64,000 nt of DNA from Shewanella fodinae (GCF_014651955.1 NZ_BMXW01000006.1:130021-194020), one strand, 5' to 3'. Numbered from the stretch's first letter, positions 23,442 to 33,294 are shown. The notes: generated by a model from the sequence alone, not told the origin. Numbers and translations: made by a program.

Positions 23442-23461
23442 AGCCGGGATAAAACCCGGCT
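23442..23461 (-). terminator. Hairpin upstream of the marC-like gene's 3' end
   Basis: AGCCGGG-ATAAAA-CCCGGCT, a 7-bp stem, lies 19 bases after the stop of the minus-strand marC-like gene. There is no T-run, so termination is only possible. Confidence 0.4.
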
Positions 23462-23479
23462 GATCGTGTAGCAAAGAGA

Positions 23480-24073
23480 CTAACTGACTGTAGACAGATA
23501 ACGCGCAACGCCATCTAAAAACATTTGCACGGAAATCATAACCAGTACCATTCCCATCAGACGCTCAACCGCGGTAAGCCCCTTGTCACCGAGGAGCTGA
23601 TTAAAGAGTTTGTAAAATAACAGAATCACCGCACTTGCCGCCCAGGCAGATACCAACGCCACGGTCCACTGCAGCATTTTGCTGCTGTCGGTATGCGCCA
23701 ATAGGATCAAGGCGGCCAGAATTGATGGCCCGGCCATTAATGGTATCGCCATCGGCACAATGAATGGTTCTTCGCCAGCAGCCAAGCCCACAACGCCACC
23801 GGGTTGCGGGAAGATCATGCGAATAGCGATCAGAAACAGAATGATACCACCAGCGATACTGACGCTTTCAGAGCGCAAATTAAGGAAACTCAGGATCGCT
23901 TCACCGGCATAGAGGAACATCAGCATGATAATTAGCGCAAACACCAGCTCTCGGATCAGCACCTGGCGGCGTTTTTTGGGTTCAATATGCCGCAAAATAG
24001 ACGCGAATACCGGCAGGTTGCCCAGCGGATCCATAATAAGAAACAGCATCACGGCAGCAGACAGCATATCCAT
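23480..24073 (-). CDS. yhgN: MarC/YhgN-family inner membrane protein
   Basis: A 197-residue membrane protein matching E. coli YhgN closely: SAAVMLFLIMDPLGNLPVF at the N-terminus, a cytoplasmic loop EPKKRRQVLIRE, then AGGIILFLIA, AAGEEPFIVPMAIPLMAGPS and the terminal GLTAVERLMGMVLVMIS. Six hydrophobic segments are visible. MarC relatives are sometimes called NAAT transporters, but their substrates are not firmly established. I use the ATG at 24073 (MDMLSAAVM) because homologues start there. An upstream in-frame ATG at 24100 adds nine residues without family support. Confidence 0.88.
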   Translation of the reverse strand: MDMLSAAVMLFLIMDPLGNLPVFASILRHIEPKKRRQVLIRELVFALIIMLMFLYAGEAILSFLNLRSESVSIAGGIILFLIAIRMIFPQPGGVVGLAAGEEPFIVPMAIPLMAGPSILAALILLAHTDSSKMLQWTVALVSAWAASAVILLFYKLFNQLLGDKGLTAVERLMGMVLVMISVQMFLDGVARYLSTVS

Positions 24074-24243
24074 GGTTTGTCGGCCCGGAAAATTCAACAA
24101 GGTGGCATATTGTATAGGTTTTCTCGCAGAATTTCGGCACTATTTAGTGGGATATTTTTCGCTATTCTCCGCTGAATTACCTGCTGCCCATTTACAACAC
24201 ACTTGCTATACTATAACGCTTTTCAATTTCATTAACGGTACCC

Positions 24244-25785
24244 ATGTTATACCTTGTCGCCAGCTGCATCGCCCTATTGCTCGGGCCGGTTTTCTATCGT
24301 TGGTTAGCATCAGGCAATGGTCTGCATAAAGGGCTGGACGGCTTTATTTTTGTGTCGCTCGGTGGTCTGGTGTTGGTACATATCCTACCGGAACTGTTGG
24401 AGCATGGCGGCCTGCTGGCATTGGTGTTTGTGGTGCTAGGGCTGTGGGGGCCGTCGGCCAGCGAGAAGCTGTTTCACCGTTATTCCGAACTCACCCATAA
24501 TGTCACGTTGGTACTTGGCATCATCGGTTTACTGCTGCACACAGTTACCGATGGCGGCGCTATGGTGTTGGCGCAGCAGGACAGCAATTACAGCTTGCTG
24601 GCGTTGGGAGTGATTCTGCACCGTTTGCCAGTAGGGCTAGCCATCTGGTGGCTGTTAAAACCCCATGCCGGAGCTAAATGGGCCTGGACGGTGTTAGTGC
24701 TGATGATGCTACTGACCACTGTGGGTTATGTTGCCGGAGAACAGTTGCTGCAACATCTGAGTCTAGATAACACTGTGTATCTGCAGGCATTTGTTACCGG
24801 TTCAATTCTGCATGTTGTATTACATCAGCCGCATGGCAATGAAAACAGCCTGAATGGTCGCCATGAGTTGTATGCTGGGTTTGGCAGTCTGCTGGGACTG
24901 GGGTTATTGGCAGTATTAATGTTGATGGATTCAGGAGAACATGCCCATGAAGCACATACGCATGATTCTTTGCAACTATTTGATTGGCTACTGATGCTCG
25001 CCCCAGCGCTGTTATTGGCCCATGCCTTAGCTGCTGGCCGTTATGCACTGGGGCTACGCCCAGATAACCCACAACCATGGTCACAGTGGATGCAACGTCT
25101 TGCGGGACCAGAGGTTCTGTTGTTGACACTGCTATTGCTGGGGCCGCTATACGCCCTGATGCAGTTGTTTTCCTGCCTGTTAATCGGTGGGCTACTCACC
25201 CTCTTGCAAGCTAGACCCGTTAATAGTCAACCGCAACCAGGCACCAATGCTGTCGAGTTTGGCTTTAGCTATGGCATTGATCATAGTGCGCCGTGGATAC
25301 TTTTGAGTTTGCTGTTAGCCAACCTCATTGGTCATCCGTCAGTGCCATTGAACCATGACTGGATCCAGGTGGCCGTATTAGTGCTGATCTTTATTCCTAT
25401 GCAGTTCAGTCCCCTTGGTAGCACAGTACTTGCGGCTACGCTGGCGTATAGCGGCTGGAATCCGCCTGCATTGGTGTTGAGTCTGTGTGCCGCCCAATTG
25501 TTGAATATCAGCCAATTGAGAGTGTTATCATGGTTCCAGAAGTCTGCGACATTAATACTGCTACTTCTGCTTGTTGCATTGGCAGGCTGCTGGCAGCCAC
25601 AATGGCAGCAACTGTTGCCACACTGGTCCGCGATCAGTACCGTCTCGTTGGCAGTTCTAGCCTTGCTATTTGCCATCAGTTTGTTGCGACAGGGCCCTAG
25701 GCGCTTCCTCAAGGCATTGAAACCACAAACACTTTCTGCACCGACGGCAGTACACCATCACGGCCACGCCGAACATCACCATTGA
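24244..25785 (+). CDS. Polytopic membrane protein: ZIP-like half joined to an ArsP-like permease half, His-rich ends
   Basis: The protein has 513 residues. The first half resembles ZIP metal transporters: repeated hydrophobic segments, LLLHTVTDGG (compare HNxxEG of ZIP helix 4) and ILHRLPVGLAIW (compare HxxPEG of helix 5), then a His-containing loop (EHAHEAHTHD). The second half is a separate hydrophobic block with DHSAPWILLSLLLANLI, resembling ArsP/DUF318-type permeases. The C-terminus is His-rich (VHHHGHAEHHH), suggesting metal binding. Transport of a divalent metal is inferred. The glutamates typical of the ZIP metal site appear replaced (TDGG, PVG), so transport activity is uncertain. Translation starts at ATG 24244 without a strong ribosome binding site. 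Confidence 0.65.
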   Translation: MLYLVASCIALLLGPVFYRWLASGNGLHKGLDGFIFVSLGGLVLVHILPELLEHGGLLALVFVVLGLWGPSASEKLFHRYSELTHNVTLVLGIIGLLLHTVTDGGAMVLAQQDSNYSLLALGVILHRLPVGLAIWWLLKPHAGAKWAWTVLVLMMLLTTVGYVAGEQLLQHLSLDNTVYLQAFVTGSILHVVLHQPHGNENSLNGRHELYAGFGSLLGLGLLAVLMLMDSGEHAHEAHTHDSLQLFDWLLMLAPALLLAHALAAGRYALGLRPDNPQPWSQWMQRLAGPEVLLLTLLLLGPLYALMQLFSCLLIGGLLTLLQARPVNSQPQPGTNAVEFGFSYGIDHSAPWILLSLLLANLIGHPSVPLNHDWIQVAVLVLIFIPMQFSPLGSTVLAATLAYSGWNPPALVLSLCAAQLLNISQLRVLSWFQKSATLILLLLLVALAGCWQPQWQQLLPHWSAISTVSLAVLALLFAISLLRQGPRRFLKALKPQTLSAPTAVHHHGHAEHHH

Positions 25786-25836
25786 GTTCGGTAACCTGTT
25801 GCGTAGCCACAGCATTCGACACTCAGGGAGGATAGT

Positions 25837-26601
25837 ATGTGCATACTGTTTATAACGCTGCAGCAGCATCCAGATTACCCTCTTATTCTGTGCGCTAACC
25901 GTGATGAGTACCATCACCGGCCAACCGCAGCCGCGCACTTTTGGGCAACAACGCCGCAAATACTGGCCGGTAAGGATCTGAACGCTGGGGGAAGTTGGCT
26001 CGGCGTGAACCGTCGCGGATATTTAGCCGCTGTTACCAATATCCGTGCGCCGCAGTTACTACGGGATGACCGCCGAAGCCGAGGAGAATTGGTGATAAAA
26101 GCGCTGCAATCACCAATGAATATCGATTGGCTGCAACAACATCGGCAAGATTACAACCCGTTTAATCTGGTTTTTGGCTCTGCCTCAGCGCTGTTCTGTT
26201 GCAACAGTCTCAGTGGCACAGTACAACCTCTGACGGCAGGTTTTCATGCCATCAGTAACGGCGCACTGGATGACATCTGGCCCAAAATGGCAAAAGGGAC
26301 ACATGCACTACGGCAGTTGATACGCGCCGCACCATCGCTGGATACTGAGGCGTTATTAACGCTGATGCAAGACGATGCAGAAGCGGATGTGACACAGTTA
26401 CCGGCAACTGGCATTGAAGCTGAATGGGAGCGTAAACTTTCGGCAATTTTTATTCGCCACCCCCACTATGGCACACGCAGCACCACTTTATTAATGCAAA
26501 ACCGTGCCGGAGTGATGCAGTTCATGGAAGTACGCTATGACAGTGAGGGCCGCGAGTTTGGTCGTGACCAGTTTCAGTTTATGTCAGAACTGCCGTATTA
26601 A
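25837..26601 (+). CDS. NRDE-family (TANGO2-like) protein
   Basis: A 254-residue protein starting MCILFITLQQHPDYPLILCANRDEYHHRP, including the NRDE motif that names the family. Further family segments are LAGKDLNAGGSWLGVNRRGYLAAVTN, SRGELV and ISNGALDDIWPKM. TANGO2 homologues have been linked to heme trafficking and lipid metabolism, but the bacterial role is not settled. GGGAGGATAGT precedes the ATG. The 3' end overlaps the convergent gene at 26598 by four bases. The second residue Cys, immediately after Met, is typical of this family and could be an N-terminal nucleophile. Confidence 0.85.
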   Translation: MCILFITLQQHPDYPLILCANRDEYHHRPTAAAHFWATTPQILAGKDLNAGGSWLGVNRRGYLAAVTNIRAPQLLRDDRRSRGELVIKALQSPMNIDWLQQHRQDYNPFNLVFGSASALFCCNSLSGTVQPLTAGFHAISNGALDDIWPKMAKGTHALRQLIRAAPSLDTEALLTLMQDDAEADVTQLPATGIEAEWERKLSAIFIRHPHYGTRSTTLLMQNRAGVMQFMEVRYDSEGREFGRDQFQFMSELPY

Positions 26602-27023
26602 GAGGTGTGATCGTGCACTATCACCCATTTATCATCGTGCTTCTCTACCAACAGTGTAAACACGCCTGAGGTCAGTCGGTCGGGTTGTTGCAAACGCCAC
26701 TCCCCAGCGACCAACGCCGCATAATTGCTTAGCATATGAATATCAATGGCTTTGAGCTGCAGTTTTCCCATGGTTTTCTGATCTGGGTAATTCTCTTCAT
26801 AGGCTTTCAGCATATTGTCCCAGCCGTAAACAAAGCCGCCACCCGAGACAAAGCGCAGTTTCTCATCATGCCAGTAGCCCTGCATGTAACTTTGGATATC
26901 CCCTTGATTCCAAGTCTGTTGTTGATGTTGCAGCAACGCCATAACATCATCTGTCGGTACCGCCTGCACCAGCAGACTGCAACATAAACTGCCGCAGAGC
27001 AGTAGTGTCCGTAGTAAATTCAT
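26598..27023 (-). CDS. Exported SnoaL/NTF2-like (DUF4440-type) protein
   Basis: A 141-residue protein with a signal peptide (MNLLRTLLLCGSLCCSLLVQA) followed by an NTF2-like fold: VMALLQHQQQTWNQGDIQSYMQGYW, LRFVSGGGFVYGWDNMLKAYEENYPD, MLSNYAALVAGEWRL, GVFTLLVEKHDDKWVIVHDHTS. The final histidine and the W-x-x-G-D motif are characteristic of the DUF4440/SnoaL superfamily, which includes enzymes and binding proteins. No specific ligand can be named. It is convergent with the NRDE gene. Confidence 0.75.
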   Translation of the reverse strand: MNLLRTLLLCGSLCCSLLVQAVPTDDVMALLQHQQQTWNQGDIQSYMQGYWHDEKLRFVSGGGFVYGWDNMLKAYEENYPDQKTMGKLQLKAIDIHMLSNYAALVAGEWRLQQPDRLTSGVFTLLVEKHDDKWVIVHDHTS

Positions 27024-27116
27024 GCGATATCCTTATCCTTCAATAAGTTGGTGATAACTATTGTGCCAGTCATGACGTTACCACCAACGCAATCACCAAG
27101 GCAAACTGCTTGGCCT

Positions 27117-28424
27117 TCACTGCTCCGCCATATCCACACGCCGTAAGCTGCGAATATCGTTCCCCGTTGGAGCTTGGAAGGCTCGCAAGTCGAACTGCGG
27201 TAAAATAGCAAAGATATGGTCAAAAATATCAGACTGGATCTCTTCGTAATTTACCCAGCGGGTATCGTTAGTGAAGATGTACAGCTCTAGAGGCAATCCT
27301 TCGGTCGTAGGCGCTAACTGCCGTACCATTAAGGTCATCTCCTGATGAACTTTTTCATGGTGCCGTAAAAATTCCACCAGATAAGCCCGGAAGGTTCCCA
27401 CATTAGTCAAACGTCGGCCATTCACTGGCATATCCATATCCGAAATTTTGGCATTGGATTCACCCAGTTCATGGATTTTTTTCGGCAGATACTCTTTAAG
27501 ATAATTGATTTTTGCCAGCCGTTTACGATCTTCTTCCGTCAGAAAACGGATGGAATTGATATCAATATTGACGGAGCGTTTGATACGGCGGCCGCCAGAT
27601 TCCGACATACCGCGCCAGTTACGGAATGCATCTGAAACCAGAGCATAAGCAGGGATCATCGTGATGGTTTTATCCCAGTTACGCACTTTGACGGTGGTCA
27701 GAGACACTTCTTCCACCGAGCCATCGGCACCGTATTTATCCATCTGAATCCAGTCACCAGGACTGACCATGCGGTTAGCCGCCAGCTGAATGCCCGCCAC
27801 AAAACCGAGAATAGTGTCCTTAAACACCAACATCACCAGACCGGTGGCGACACCCAAGCCACTGAGGAAGTACACCGGTGACTGGTCCGCAAGCACCGAG
27901 ACACTGACAATTAAAGCCACGAAGAACAGGAATAACTTACATAACTGGACAAAGCTTTTAATCGGCAATCGGCGACTGATGAGCTTGACGTCTGCCACCT
28001 CGTTGACAGCGTCCAATGCGGCATATACAGCACGCACCATCACCACCACCAGCCAGACACTCAATAATTTGTCGACCAAAGCACTGGCCAGTTTATGTTC
28101 GGTTAATGCGACTGGAACCAAGAAATTGAGCACCATAGCCGGCACCAACAGCGACAGTTTTTCCAGTACCCGATGCCGCAGAAATATATCGTCCCAAGTA
28201 GCTTTGGAGCGAACGATCATCAGATTCATCGCCCGCACCACACCTCGGCGAATAACAATGTAAGCAACCGCGGCCAATATCAGGCTGCTCAGGATCAATA
28301 TAGCGGTGGCCAGCCAACCGGAAGGTTCACTGTTAATGCCAAATTTTGCCAGCCAATCCGTCAACACAACGCGAAAATCTGTTTCCAAATCTGTTCTCTC
28401 CAACCAACTTATAGTTCCGACCAC
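27117..28424 (-). CDS. ybdG: YbdG-type mechanosensitive channel (MscS family)
   Basis: A 435-residue inner-membrane protein close to E. coli YbdG, a minor osmotic-release channel. N-terminal membrane helices are followed by the MscS-type pore segment GLGVATGLVMLVFKDTILGFVAGIQ. The beta domain KYGADGSVEEVSLTTVKVRNWDKTI comes next, and the C-terminal cytoplasmic portion contains FRNWRGMSESGGRRIKRSV, MTLMVRQLAP and the terminal SPTGNDIRSL-like sequence (APTGNDIRSL). These segments match YbdG nearly word for word. The start is GTG 28424 with no strong ribosome binding site, so a slightly internal start is possible. Confidence 0.9.
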   Translation of the reverse strand: MVGTISWLERTDLETDFRVVLTDWLAKFGINSEPSGWLATAILILSSLILAAVAYIVIRRGVVRAMNLMIVRSKATWDDIFLRHRVLEKLSLLVPAMVLNFLVPVALTEHKLASALVDKLLSVWLVVVMVRAVYAALDAVNEVADVKLISRRLPIKSFVQLCKLFLFFVALIVSVSVLADQSPVYFLSGLGVATGLVMLVFKDTILGFVAGIQLAANRMVSPGDWIQMDKYGADGSVEEVSLTTVKVRNWDKTITMIPAYALVSDAFRNWRGMSESGGRRIKRSVNIDINSIRFLTEEDRKRLAKINYLKEYLPKKIHELGESNAKISDMDMPVNGRRLTNVGTFRAYLVEFLRHHEKVHQEMTLMVRQLAPTTEGLPLELYIFTNDTRWVNYEEIQSDIFDHIFAILPQFDLRAFQAPTGNDIRSLRRVDMAEQ

Positions 28425-28497
28425 CGTCGGCGCACGCTAGCGTAACATACCGTTTCGTATGCTGGTTTAACAGTTGTTGAATAACAGTTTGGAAATT

Positions 28498-28929
28498 TTA
28501 TTGGGATGAAAATGAAAGGGTAACATCATCGGCAGCGGGCTGTTCAAAATGCACCAGAGCATCTGCGGGAAATCCGCCAACTTGTAACAATCCGTCTTCT
28601 TGCCAGGCTAATGCCAGTTGCTCGTGACGTCCTTTAACTACCATCAGCGCCGGATAACGGTCGCCAGAGATCTTGTCCACCAATCCCAGATAACTGTACC
28701 ACTGATGCGAATGTCCGGTATTGCAATTAGAAAAACTCACTTCTGCTAGCCATAATTGCTGTGGTGATTCTGCTAGCTGTAACGGTAACACTTGGCAAAA
28801 TTCATCGGCCGCACGTGTTTCGGCAAAACCCACGAGATAAAAAAACAGATATCCGGCCAGTAAGCAACCCACAACCATGCTACCAAGACGCACGCCGTAA
28901 CTGGCAACAACCTTGATGCGCGCCGCCAC
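28498..28929 (-). CDS. Single-membrane-segment protein of unknown function
   Basis: A 143-residue protein with one N-terminal hydrophobic segment (LGSMVVGCLLAGYLFFYLVGF) and an extracytoplasmic domain holding two cysteines (FCQVLPL, FSNCNTGHSHQW). The start codon is GTG 28929 with AGGAGG four bases upstream, which supports it as a real gene. I recognise no family. It stands between the ybdG-like channel and mutM in the same direction, with gaps of about 70 and 170 bases, so an operon is uncertain. Confidence 0.6.
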   Translation of the reverse strand: MAARIKVVASYGVRLGSMVVGCLLAGYLFFYLVGFAETRAADEFCQVLPLQLAESPQQLWLAEVSFSNCNTGHSHQWYSYLGLVDKISGDRYPALMVVKGRHEQLALAWQEDGLLQVGGFPADALVHFEQPAADDVTLSFSSQ

Positions 28930-29097
28930 AACTCCTCCTTACATCATTAACAGGAAGAAATCAGGCTAACGGTATTTATTAGTTAAGTAAATCCAAATAA
29001 TGTCACTAACTGTCTAGCAATTGTTGCCAAAAATTTAATAATGTCGGCAATCGATTGAATTAACGCTAATAACTGCGGTGCCGACAATAAGGAATTG

Positions 29098-29958
29098 CTA
29101 ATCTGTTGACCGGTTTTTCGGCTTGCTGACGGCTTTACTCGCTTTGGCGGGTTGGCAAGTTGGACAAAATACCGTGCTACGTTGTCCGAGACGAATTTCT
29201 GATAGCAGGCTCCCGCAATGTAGACAAGGTTGACCACCACGGCCGTAAACCAGTAACTTCTGCGCAAAATAGCCCGGTTTGCCATCTGCATTAACAAAAT
29301 CTTTGAGAGTCGTGCCCCCTTGCTCAATAGCTTGAGCCAGAATAGCCTTAATCTCAGCGACCAGCACTAATAGTTGCTCAACAGTTACCCGCTCACCTGC
29401 TGTCTGCGGGTGGATCCCTGCCGCAAACAACGCTTCATTCGCGTAAATATTGCCAACACCAACCACAATGGCATTGTCCATCAGACACAGCTTCATCGCC
29501 TTACTTTTACCGTTGAGCGCCTGTTGCAGGTATTGCGGATTGAAAGCCTCGGTCAACGGCTCCGGCCCCAGCTTTGACAACAGAGGATGGGCCTGCTCCG
29601 GTAACTCACACCACAACCAGGCGCCAAAACGGCGTGGATCGTTAAACCGGAGGACACAGCCATTCGCCAATTCCAGATCGATATGGTCATGCTTCGCTGG
29701 TGGTGTAGCACGCGTAAGAATACGTAAACTACCAGACATTCCCAGATGCACTATGGTGGTGCCAGCATCGGTATCAAGCAACAGATATTTGGCACGACGT
29801 CGCACCGCGCGAATGGTTTGCCCAACAATCTGCCCGGCAACCTCTGGCACCGGCCAACGTAAGTTAGCATTACGAACCACCAACCGGCGTACAGTTTGCC
29901 CTACCAACCAAGGTTCAATACCGCGGCGGGTTACCTCAACTTCGGGTAATTCTGGCAT
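29098..29958 (-). CDS. mutM: Formamidopyrimidine-DNA glycosylase
   Basis: MutM removes oxidised purines such as 8-oxoguanine. The 286-residue protein begins [13 protein letters not shown], with the catalytic N-terminal proline and Glu right after the Met, so I place the start at 29958 rather than at the upstream ATG. Other family signatures are [35 protein letters not shown] and the C-terminal zinc finger CLHCG ... CPTCQ. A basic Lys/Ser tail of about 15 residues ([15 protein letters not shown]) extends past the usual end. The unknown membrane protein gene at 29988 lies 29 bases upstream. Confidence 0.95.
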   Translation of the reverse strand: MPELPEVEVTRRGIEPWLVGQTVRRLVVRNANLRWPVPEVAGQIVGQTIRAVRRRAKYLLLDTDAGTTIVHLGMSGSLRILTRATPPAKHDHIDLELANGCVLRFNDPRRFGAWLWCELPEQAHPLLSKLGPEPLTEAFNPQYLQQALNGKSKAMKLCLMDNAIVVGVGNIYANEALFAAGIHPQTAGERVTVEQLLVLVAEIKAILAQAIEQGGTTLKDFVNADGKPGYFAQKLLVYGRGGQPCLHCGSLLSEIRLGQRSTVFCPTCQPAKASKAVSKPKNRSTD

Positions 29959-29987
29959 AAAGGGAATGTCTCTCGATTTAACTAAGA

Positions 29988-30443
29988 TCAACGCTCAGCA
30001 TTAAGTAGCGGCACCAGTGAAGCTCGTTGACTAGGCGGGATCTGGTACCAATTACCGGCCGCCGATTTCAACAGTCCAGTGTCAACAAATAGTAACCAGA
30101 TTTGCGCTTCACGATCGGTTAATTGCAACAACAGTTCCTGAGGTTTAGCCGAGGCGTCCAATTGAGGCTCATCTAGCAGTGGTGACACACGAATATGCAG
30201 CCAACTGTCAACCCATTGCTTGCAGTTCAGGACTTTATCATCACACTGCCATTCATCTCTGGCATTACGAGTCATCCATACACCTGAAAGCTGCAATTGC
30301 GCTAACCGCGCCTGCTTATCAAATAACGGCACAGTTTCTTTGGGGGTATCATGGGTGTGCTTATTCAGCATCGTCAACAACCCTATCATCACCACCGATG
30401 CAATAATAAGGATGTTATTCCACTGTCTGCGGGTCAGCGCCAT
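29988..30443 (-). CDS. Membrane-anchored protein of unknown function next to mutM
   Basis: The 151-residue protein has a basic N-terminus ([10 protein letters not shown]) and one hydrophobic segment ([16 protein letters not shown]). A hydrophilic extracytoplasmic domain with two cysteines ([18 protein letters not shown]) and a conserved-looking [16 protein letters not shown] ending follow. I recognise no named family. It is co-directional with mutM, 29 bases apart, and separated from moaA by 48 bases. The topology suggests a periplasmic domain on a signal anchor. The gene is probably real on length, topology and spacing. Confidence 0.65.
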   Translation of the reverse strand: MALTRRQWNNILIIASVVMIGLLTMLNKHTHDTPKETVPLFDKQARLAQLQLSGVWMTRNARDEWQCDDKVLNCKQWVDSWLHIRVSPLLDEPQLDASAKPQELLLQLTDREAQIWLLFVDTGLLKSAAGNWYQIPPSQRASLVPLLNAER

Positions 30444-30491
30444 AATTGATATTCTCGGCCAATACCACCTCAGTCTATCACTGGCGGAACC

Positions 30492-31475
30492 TCAGCCACC
30501 AGTGGCATTCATGAAACGTAGGATTTGCGGACTATCAGGCTGATCAAAATGATGTGAGCGCGGCTTGCGTTGCAAAGACTCAGTAATGGTTTGCTGCAAC
30601 AGTCCAATATCATCCGGGTACTCACGCAAGACTTGTTTCAGGTCCACCGAGTTTTCATTCCCCAGACACAGCAGCAAGCGGCCGTCGGCAGTCACTCGCA
30701 CGCGGTTACATTCATGGCAGAAATTGTGACTATGAGGAGAGATAAAACCGATATGGATATCACTGTCAGGCATCTGGAAATAACGGCAGGGGCCACCAGT
30801 ACGACGGTTAGACAGCGTTAACGGATAATGCTGCTCAATTACCCGCTGCACATCGTCACTGGACATATAACGAGGTGATTCCCTTTCGACTATCTGTCCT
30901 AGCGGCATCTCTTCAATAAAAGCAATATCCAGCCCCCGACCACGGCAAAACTCCACCAGCGCCAGAATTTCATCTTCATTGCGCTGTTTAAGGATTACCG
31001 CATTCACCTTTATCCGCTCAAAACCGGCGTCAATGGCAGCATCGATTCCTGCCACCACGCGTTCTAGCTTACCAATACGCGTTAGCGCCTGAAACCGTAC
31101 AGGATTAAGTGTGTCCAGACTGATATTGAGTCGTGACAAACCGGCGGCTTTCAGCGTAGGAGCCAACTTGGTTAGATGTGAACCGTTAGTGGTCATCGAC
31201 AGCTCCCGCAATCCAGGCAACTGATGTAAACGTGCCACCAATTGCGTAACATCGCGGCGCATCAACGGTTCACCACCGGTCAGGCGGATCTTGGTCACCC
31301 CCATCTCGGTGAACGCCTGGCACACATGCGCCATTTCTTCTAGCGACAACACCTGATGCTTGGGCAAAAAGCGGGGATTATCGCCCATACAATAAACACA
31401 ACGGAAGTCGCACCTGTCAGTTACCGATAACCGCAGGTATTCAACCTTGCGGGAAAAACCATCGCTGAGGTTCAT
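30492..31475 (-). CDS. moaA: GTP 3',8-cyclase (molybdenum cofactor biosynthesis)
   Basis: MoaA is the radical-SAM enzyme that starts molybdopterin synthesis. The 327-residue protein has the N-terminal cluster motif CDFRCVYC (the CxxxCxxC type), TGGEPLMRR, and a C-terminal second cluster (FCHECNRVRVTADGRLLLC). It ends in the Gly-Gly tail (NATGG) needed for activity in MoaA. I place the start at ATG 31475, seven bases after the GAGG element; the ATG two codons upstream is too close to it. It is the last gene of the tup-mob-moe operon, nine bases after mobB/moeA. Confidence 0.95.
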   Translation of the reverse strand: MNLSDGFSRKVEYLRLSVTDRCDFRCVYCMGDNPRFLPKHQVLSLEEMAHVCQAFTEMGVTKIRLTGGEPLMRRDVTQLVARLHQLPGLRELSMTTNGSHLTKLAPTLKAAGLSRLNISLDTLNPVRFQALTRIGKLERVVAGIDAAIDAGFERIKVNAVILKQRNEDEILALVEFCRGRGLDIAFIEEMPLGQIVERESPRYMSSDDVQRVIEQHYPLTLSNRRTGGPCRYFQMPDSDIHIGFISPHSHNFCHECNRVRVTADGRLLLCLGNENSVDLKQVLREYPDDIGLLQQTITESLQRKPRSHHFDQPDSPQILRFMNATGG

Positions 31476-31484
31476 AACCATACC

Positions 31485-33284
31485 TCACAGCAGCGCGCCA
31501 AATGGCAGAATGTATAAGGGCTGTCCAGCAGCAACACGTTCATCCTGATCGCCTATTACCGCCAAGCAGTTGCCCTTCACCATAGAGCTTAACATGCCCG
31601 ATCCCTGCGAGCCGGTGGATGTCACATGCAGTTGACCATCAGCGCCGATACGGGCAATTGCCCGGCTAAATTCTGTGCGCCCCTGACGGCTTTTGAAGGT
31701 TTCATCGGCAATGGCGGGCAGTAATTGCGGTTGCCAGTCGAGCTCGCCTGCCAGTTTACGCAGAGCTGGCTGCACAAATAGCAGAAAGACCACCATCGTC
31801 GCCACAGGATTCCCCGGCAAGCCAAAGAACAAGGCATCGTTGACCTTGCCAAAAGCTAACGGCCTACCAGGCCGCATATTGATGCGCCAGAAATGCACTT
31901 CGCCAATAGCCGCCAGTACCTTTTTGATGTAATCAGCATTACCGACCGATACGCCACCGGAGCTGATCACAACGTCAGCCTTGGCGGCTGCACCTGCCAG
32001 TGCGGCAGTCAGCGCAGCTTCTGAATCTTCGATAATGCCAAGATCGATAACGTCACACCCCAACCGTTTTGCCATCGCTTTGATAGTGAAACGATTAGAA
32101 TCATAGATACAATTCGGTTTTAGTTCAGTGCCCGGTTGGCAGACCTCATCACCCGATGAAAAAACGGCAACTACCGGACGGCGCACGGCACTGATTTGCG
32201 CAAACCCTAAAGACGCTAATAAGCCTTGCTCCGCCGCACCAAGACGACTACCTGCGGCTAAAGCAACCGCACCTTTAGCAATGTCTTCACCAGCCAAGCG
32301 GACATTTTGCCCGGCCTTGAGTTTGCCAGAGAAACGCACATATCCATCGGCTTCGTCCGCCAGCTCTCGTGGCTGCACCGCATTGGCCCCTGTTGGCAAT
32401 GGCGCGCCCGTCATAATTCGCACCGTTTCACCAATTTGCAGTTGCGCATCGTAGCTGTGCCCAGCCAACACTTCACCTTTCACCTCAAAGGCTTCTGGCA
32501 ACGGTTCGCGGTGGACAAAGGCATAGCCATCCATCGCGGAATTAGTCTGCTGAGGGACATCTACGGGCGATACCGCATCACAAGCCAAGATACGGTTGTC
32601 GCTATCATCCAGCATCAATGTTTCTGTAGCACTGATAGGTTGCACTTGCGCTAGGATCTTATCGATCCCCTGGCGCACAGACAGATTGTCGCCATCGCCA
32701 GTTTCACCGGCATCAAGCGGCAGCGGTTTTACTACGGGGTGCGACGGCCGCCAGTTAGCGGCATATTGCAGAACAAAATCCGCAATCTGCTCAATGTTGT
32801 TGATATCCAGCCGCAGAATTTGCGCGGGTAACTGGGTTTCGTCACAACAGGCAACCGCCAGAATATTAGGGTCTTCGGTATAGATAAAAGGTTTACCCAG
32901 CGCCGCCCGATGTAATTCAATTTTTGGTAACGCCAGCTTTTTGAAACCTTCAACCAACACCAAATCGGCTTTATCGGCTTCCAACTGTTGCAGCAAATGC
33001 ACCAGATCTGGATCCGTTTCTTGTGGATCCTCGGTCATCAAAGCCCAGCGTACGTGGGAGGCCACTAGCATTTGTCGGGCTCCGGCTTTGCGCATTTCAT
33101 AACTGTCTTTGCCGGGAATATCCACATCGAAATTGTGATGCGCATGTTTGAGCACGGCCAACCGCAACCCTCGTTGTTTCAAGACGGGGATCAATTGCTT
33201 CAGCAGGGTGGTCTTGCCAGTGCCACTATAGGCACAAAACCCCAATACTGGAATTGACAACGGGTTGTGAAAAACAGTGCTCAT
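31485..33284 (-). CDS. Fused MobB adaptor / MoeA molybdopterin molybdotransferase
   Basis: A 599-residue two-domain protein. Residues 1 to about 175 are MobB: GFCAYSGTGKTTLLKQL (Walker A), KHAHHNFDVDIPGKDSYEMRKAGA and VLVEGFKKLALPKIELHR. From about 195 the MoeA domain follows, with GYAF, VLAGHSYD, GEDIAKG, FSSGDEV, SSGGVSVGNADYIK and FGLPGNPVA. MoeA inserts molybdate (or tungstate) into adenylylated molybdopterin, and MobB assists guanine-dinucleotide attachment. The fusion joins the steps before and during MGD formation. It lies 10 bases after mobA and 9 before moaA. Confidence 0.93.
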   Translation of the reverse strand: MSTVFHNPLSIPVLGFCAYSGTGKTTLLKQLIPVLKQRGLRLAVLKHAHHNFDVDIPGKDSYEMRKAGARQMLVASHVRWALMTEDPQETDPDLVHLLQQLEADKADLVLVEGFKKLALPKIELHRAALGKPFIYTEDPNILAVACCDETQLPAQILRLDINNIEQIADFVLQYAANWRPSHPVVKPLPLDAGETGDGDNLSVRQGIDKILAQVQPISATETLMLDDSDNRILACDAVSPVDVPQQTNSAMDGYAFVHREPLPEAFEVKGEVLAGHSYDAQLQIGETVRIMTGAPLPTGANAVQPRELADEADGYVRFSGKLKAGQNVRLAGEDIAKGAVALAAGSRLGAAEQGLLASLGFAQISAVRRPVVAVFSSGDEVCQPGTELKPNCIYDSNRFTIKAMAKRLGCDVIDLGIIEDSEAALTAALAGAAAKADVVISSGGVSVGNADYIKKVLAAIGEVHFWRINMRPGRPLAFGKVNDALFFGLPGNPVATMVVFLLFVQPALRKLAGELDWQPQLLPAIADETFKSRQGRTEFSRAIARIGADGQLHVTSTGSQGSGMLSSMVKGNCLAVIGDQDERVAAGQPLYILPFGALL

Positions 33285-33294
33285 AGGAACCTCT

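Noticed and set aside
28983..29327. A 114-codon open frame overlapping the 3' part of mutM
   Set aside because: It is in another frame of mutM, whose zinc finger and lengths are clear.
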